Shown: positions 41,095-45,000 of the stretch, piece by piece
Position numbering within the stretch: the first letter of the stretch is position 1
How the letters are laid out: each line of letters begins with the position of its first letter
Assembly (NCBI RefSeq): GCF_002999335.1
Contig: NW_020312138.1
Span: 1-45,000 of the forward strand
Direction of reading: 5' to 3'
Length of the DNA stretch: 45,000 bases
Source of the DNA: Cyclospora cayetanensis
Lineage: Eukaryota > Apicomplexa > Conoidasida > Eucoccidiorida > Eimeriidae
The notes under the pieces: model-generated
Seen by the model: only the letters and a program-made list of their open reading frames with translations
What the model was told of the DNA's origin: nothing
Databases searched by the model: none
Translations under genes and position numbers: made by a program

Positions 41095-44000
41095 ATGGAG
41101 CTCCTTGTGCTGGATTCCATGATTGGCACTTGGGTGCTGCTGCCCATCGTCCTCCTGGTACTGCTCTGCTCTCTGCTGAGACAGAAACTGATGGACACCT
41201 CGCCAAAGACTGATACGCAGCCAGACATGCAGCAGCAATTCGTTTCGTAAGCACTTTGCTGACTCCCCCTTTTCTCGCATCCTCCCTTGTGCGTGAATGC
41301 CGACACGTGGCCTTCTGAATGCGCTGTCTGTGCATCCATCCAGTCCCCCTCTTCTCCGTTTCATTGCCTCTCCTTGCACCTCTACTTTGGCTCGACCCCC
41401 GCTTGCTCAGGGGGTCCTCCTCCTGCCTCTTGGCTGCCGCTTTCATTTTCGTCGGCGTGTTGGCACATCGGAAGGCGGTTTCTTTCGCGTATATTTTTAG
41501 AATACTATGGCCGATCGCATCCGCCTTAGCACCACGGGGCTTTTCTGCATGCCGTTATTTAGGGGCACCTGTTTTGTTTCTTCAGTCTCACATTCAGCCG
41601 TTCCCTCTCTCACTTTCTTGTGCCCCCGCACTTGCTCGCACCCTTTCTGTAGCGTCCTTCCCCCAATTTTAGCGACGATTCTGGCTCCGTTCCCGCATGC
41701 TCCTGCTTGTAGCCTGCTGTATCCTCGCTTTGTGCATCGATGAGCTGCGCCTCCCGTCATGGCGTCGCTACGTCTGCCACCGTTTTCCTCTGCGTTACAC
41801 TTGCATGCAGGTCGGTAATTCTGCGCTCGCAGCTGCTGCGCGGGCCGGGTTTGTGGCTTTTCGCTCCTAGAAGCTTCTTTTGTCGTCAGCAGCTGCTTCT
41901 TGGATCTCGGGGAGGGCAACACCACCAGCAGCAAGGCCTCCTGTGGCTCGCTCCAGAAGCTTCCGCCGTGCGGAGTCTCGAGAATTTTGCGAAACAAGGT
42001 CAGTCTCAGCACATTTTTTAAAACGCGCCTACACGAGGGGAAAGGGAGGGGGTGCACCTGAGACATGCGTGCGCCTGCGGTGTCTTTCCTATGGCGACTT
42101 TGCTCTGCGTGTGTAAATTTTCGAGAGGTGTCTGAGTAAAGAAGGACTGGATGGGTAGAAAATTAGGCAACCGGGGGGGGAGGGGGGAGCAGGCCTGAGA
42201 GTTGTACGGGGTGCTCTTGGCATATGGGAACCAGACTTGCAACAAGGCACGATTTTTAAGAGCAGAGAAACGGAAAGCGCTTACGGGATGCAGACAGAGA
42301 GTTTCTTTTTATGTTGGCAAATGCTCTTTGTGTTGTTCGGGCTTGCGTATGTGTATGTGTTAGTGTGAGTATATGTATGTATAAGTGTGAATATGTGTGA
42401 GTAGAAGTGTGAGTACGTGGGCATGCCGCTGCATGTATGCGTGTATGTGTCTCAGACCCCTCAGTCGCCTTCTCGGCGATGAAGTCACAGCTGGCGTTCA
42501 TCATATTACAGGGTGGAATGGCGTATTTGATTAACACATTTTTCTCTGGCTTTGTTGTTGGTCCGTGAGCGCACTTGGTCGCTTGACCTTAACGTGCCTC
42601 ACAACGCCCTTTCGCATGCTCCCTGTCTCACGCTTTGGCAGCCTGCTGCTGTAAGCGTCGTGTCGAGGTTTGCATATTTGTGCAGTAAAGTTGTGTGTGC
42701 AAGTATCTTCTTCTCTGCAGCCAAAACGCCGATCAGTTTGCCATACCGATTCAAGGCGATGCTACAGAGGGGGGTCGATGTACCCTTGTTGCAAGTAAAC
42801 TATGTTTCGTCTCTCTCCTGGTAAGGTGGATCCTCTGTAGCTGCTTCTAGATTCATGAAAAAGAAGCTTCCTGTCGTCCTTCTGCCGGCTGACGCTGCAA
42901 AAGTGGCCCTTCTTGTGCAATACTTAGACACGAAAAGGAGCTGCTTCTCTGCCTGAGACACCAAAACTCGAGACTCCTATTAATTGATCATCCTCAGGAG
43001 GGGAGGCGCCTGTGGAGGATGCTGCGTGTGTGCTACTGAGTATCGCCAATCGAATGCATACACAAGACATGCGCCCATCCCCAGCACGTTTCTACACGAA
43101 AACGTGTTCCTATATTTTCTGTGCATATGTATGTACATTATTGTCGTTTTCGGCTTAATCTGTACTTTTACAACGCGCATGAGACTTGAGTCATCCCTGT
43201 CTGCGCTTTTAGTTTTATAACTGCTGGCATTCAGTCTTGCGGCTAACGAGATGCAGTTGCTCTGCAAGCTGGAAAAGTCCATTAGTTACGAGGTCTTTGG
43301 ATTTAGACGAAGATACGTATAGCTCTTTGTGCATCTGTATGTATGAGCTCTGAGCACTCTCCAGCGATATGTATGTCTAGGCGGATGTGTTTATGCTTAG
43401 AAGCTGTATACATGTATGTGCTTGTATACAAATTATGAACTGAAAGTATGTGCATGAACGCACGTGAACACTTCTGCAGCTATTTCTAATGTACCGGTTT
43501 CTCACAGGTACTTCTTGGTCATGTTGAGCATTGGCGGTCTATTCTTTCTGCTAAATTCTATTTTTACCTCGTCTTCTTCGTTTTCTGCCGGGGGATCTGA
43601 AGGAGACGCGTTTCAGGATAATGCGAACGCTGCTCTCACTGCCGCTCTAGGGATGCCTCCAGGAGGACGTGCGTATTTTCCCATGGGTGTATCTACCGCG
43701 GTTGCTCTTCAGCTCACCGTTTGCTCGTTGCTAGCTGCCTCCGTTTGCTGTTGTGCCGGCCATGTATGTTTGTGCGCTGTGCTTGCGATTTTTGCGCTGC
43801 AGCAGCCGCTCTAATGCCGGGCATGGGAGGTCCAGAACCTAAGAAGCTCTTTAAACAGGAGCGCGATTCCCTTCAAGTAGCTGTACGTTGCTGCTTCTGT
43901 TGAATTGATGAGCTTATTTGTGTATTGCTGTGAGACTTCTCGGTTCTTCGTCTCGTAGATTAGTTCACAACCGAATATTCAAGGCATGCCCGTGCATTTT

Positions 44001-44261
44001 CTTGAACATGCACGCGGGCCGGCCGGTTGCCAGAGTGAGTGAAATGATTAACGGGGACACTCTTGCTGCTTGATAAATGCAATCGATGGATGCGTACACA
44101 TTCATTTATGTAAATCCGGGCACGGCAGGCCTTTGTTACTCTGGAAACGCGGAATAACGTGTTTTTCGCTGCTTCTTGTGCTCTTCCTTGTGCAGCAACC
44201 GACAGACGCGATCTTCCAGATGCCTAAACGCCTCTTGCAAGAATGGAATTTAAGTTGCTAA
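41095..44261 (+). CDS. ER membrane protein complex subunit 3 (EMC3)
   Basis: Seven exons: 41095-41246, 41811-41998, 42456-42560, 42721-42820, 43508-43668, 43803-43876, 44196-44261 (stop). Phases match throughout, giving about 281 residues; the human protein has 261. It has three hydrophobic segments as in the family: VLLPIVLLVLLCSLL in exon 1, LAFIILQGGMAYLINTFFSG in exon 3 and YFLVMLSIGGLFFLLNSIF in exon 5. Family blocks include SVILRSQLLR, DPSVAFSAMK, PYRFKAMLQRGVDVPLL, YVSSLSWYF and PEPKKLFKQERDSL. EMC3 is the Oxa1/YidC-superfamily core subunit that inserts membrane proteins into the ER. The last exon (QPTDAIFQMPKRLLQEWNLS) is poorly conserved and rests on phase and splice signals only. 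Exon 6 has a tandem CAGCAG acceptor. Confidence 0.93.
42340..42445. repeat. TG/TATG-rich tract in EMC3 intron 2
   Basis: GTGTATGTGTTAGTGTGAGT-type words run up to the acceptor TCTCAG at 42455. TG is on the sense (plus) strand. Confidence 0.85.
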
Positions 44262-45000
44262 AGAGAGAGACCCTACAATTAACCTGAGTTTGTGTATGTG
44301 CGACTCCCCTTTTCTCTCCCTCTGCATATTATGCTCACCGCCTGCATCAAATCGCTACTTTTTTGGCGCTCACAGAGAAATCCAAAATCGATTTCATTAT
44401 TTTGATTCTTTTGTTAGAAAATGTCAAAAACATGCAGCAAATTGAGAAAACTTGCAGTGTTCTAGCAGAAATCGACAGTGTAACGCAATCGGCGGTGCTC
44501 TGCCACCCGCGCGAAGGTGGGGGTGACTCAGTGCGCGCGATGACATAGTTGTAGGGGGGAAATAACGCTGTAAAAAAAGAGATATTGAAGCGGTCAATGA
44601 TCTAAAGCAGCATTCAAAGGGGAAAAGAAAAGATCAACGAGTGGATCACAGGACCTCCCGCCGGAGCGGTGGACTGCCACCGCGCTTTATTTGTATGAGA
44701 AAGCAGCGCAATGAAAGTACACTGGAAACCATTTGCATCAAACTATTAAACAAATGGGATGTGTGTGGTGAAGATTTGGATAACCAACTGCAAATGTGCA
44801 GTGGATATCGTATGCCTGCCATGGTCCAAACCACGCAGCCGCGACGTCGGCGCCCGTACATCCGCGGCCGGGGTGTGCTCCTTCTACAGCTTTCCCTCTG
44901 AAGAAGACCTTCCCTTCAGTTGTCACGTAATTATCAAGCAAGTTGAAAACTTGATCGATCATCAGAGACAGATATCGCGACTTCCGTGCGTGGTCACCTC
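44262..45000 (-). other. Right-edge region with a possible partial minus-strand coding segment
   Basis: 44262-44640 shows nothing supported. From the window edge down to about 44840 the minus strand is open and protein-like (SLMIDQVFNLLDNYVTTEG, GADVAAAWFGPWQAYD). It may be the 3' part of a gene that starts outside the window. The plus strand is also open at 44641-44901. No family is recognised. Confidence 0.25.

Noticed and set aside
40613..41446. 277-codon minus-strand open frame
   Set aside because: It is antisense to EMC3 exon 1, which has strong family evidence. The translated product has a composition typical of a shadow frame and shows no motif.

Overview
This is a nuclear genome window from a eukaryote, most likely an apicomplexan coccidian of the Eimeria/Cyclospora type. 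The evidence is fivefold: intron-rich genes; spliceosomal proteins of eukaryotic type; a starch-type (amylopectin) glucan dikinase of the kind coccidia keep; many TGCATGCA palindromes; and abundant TG, TATG, CT and TA microsatellites in introns and between genes. The genus is an inference. I see no bacterial operons, CRISPR arrays, insertion sequences, rRNA genes or convincing tRNA genes.

Five genes could be rebuilt by matching splice sites, reading phase and protein-family motifs. (1) A minus-strand gene at about 3449-9285 encodes a cysteine-rich, furin-repeat-like protein fused to a clostripain (peptidase C11) domain. Further open minus-strand segments at 1722-3100, and perhaps 381-847, look like its 3' continuation. 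(2) A plus-strand gene at 14311-24310, 13 exons, encodes a phosphoglucan water dikinase with an N-terminal CBM20 starch-binding domain. (3) A minus-strand gene at 26028-27261, two exons, encodes an SNRNP27-like tri-snRNP protein. (4) A minus-strand gene from 32723 down to at least 31381 encodes U1 snRNP 70K, including a 27-nt microexon. (5) A minus-strand gene at 36766-39563, seven exons, encodes eIF3 subunit j. A sixth gene, plus strand at 41095-44261, seven exons, encodes ER membrane complex subunit 3 (EMC3). The right edge (44738-45000, minus) may enter another gene.

The genes are unrelated housekeeping or metabolic genes (RNA splicing, translation initiation, ER membrane insertion, storage-glucan turnover), plus one secreted or compartmental protease candidate. 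They are not a co-regulated cluster; the only thematic pairing is the two spliceosomal genes lying head to tail on the minus strand.

Long stretches lack recognisable genes (about 9.9-13.3 kb, 27.3-31.3 kb, 32.7-36.7 kb). Two of them share a diverged dispersed repeat. The most interesting non-gene signals are: TG-type repeats inside introns that always sit TG on the sense strand, whichever way the gene points; two unrelated intronic minisatellites that both have a 36-bp period; and clusters of G-run/C-run palindromes in coding DNA.
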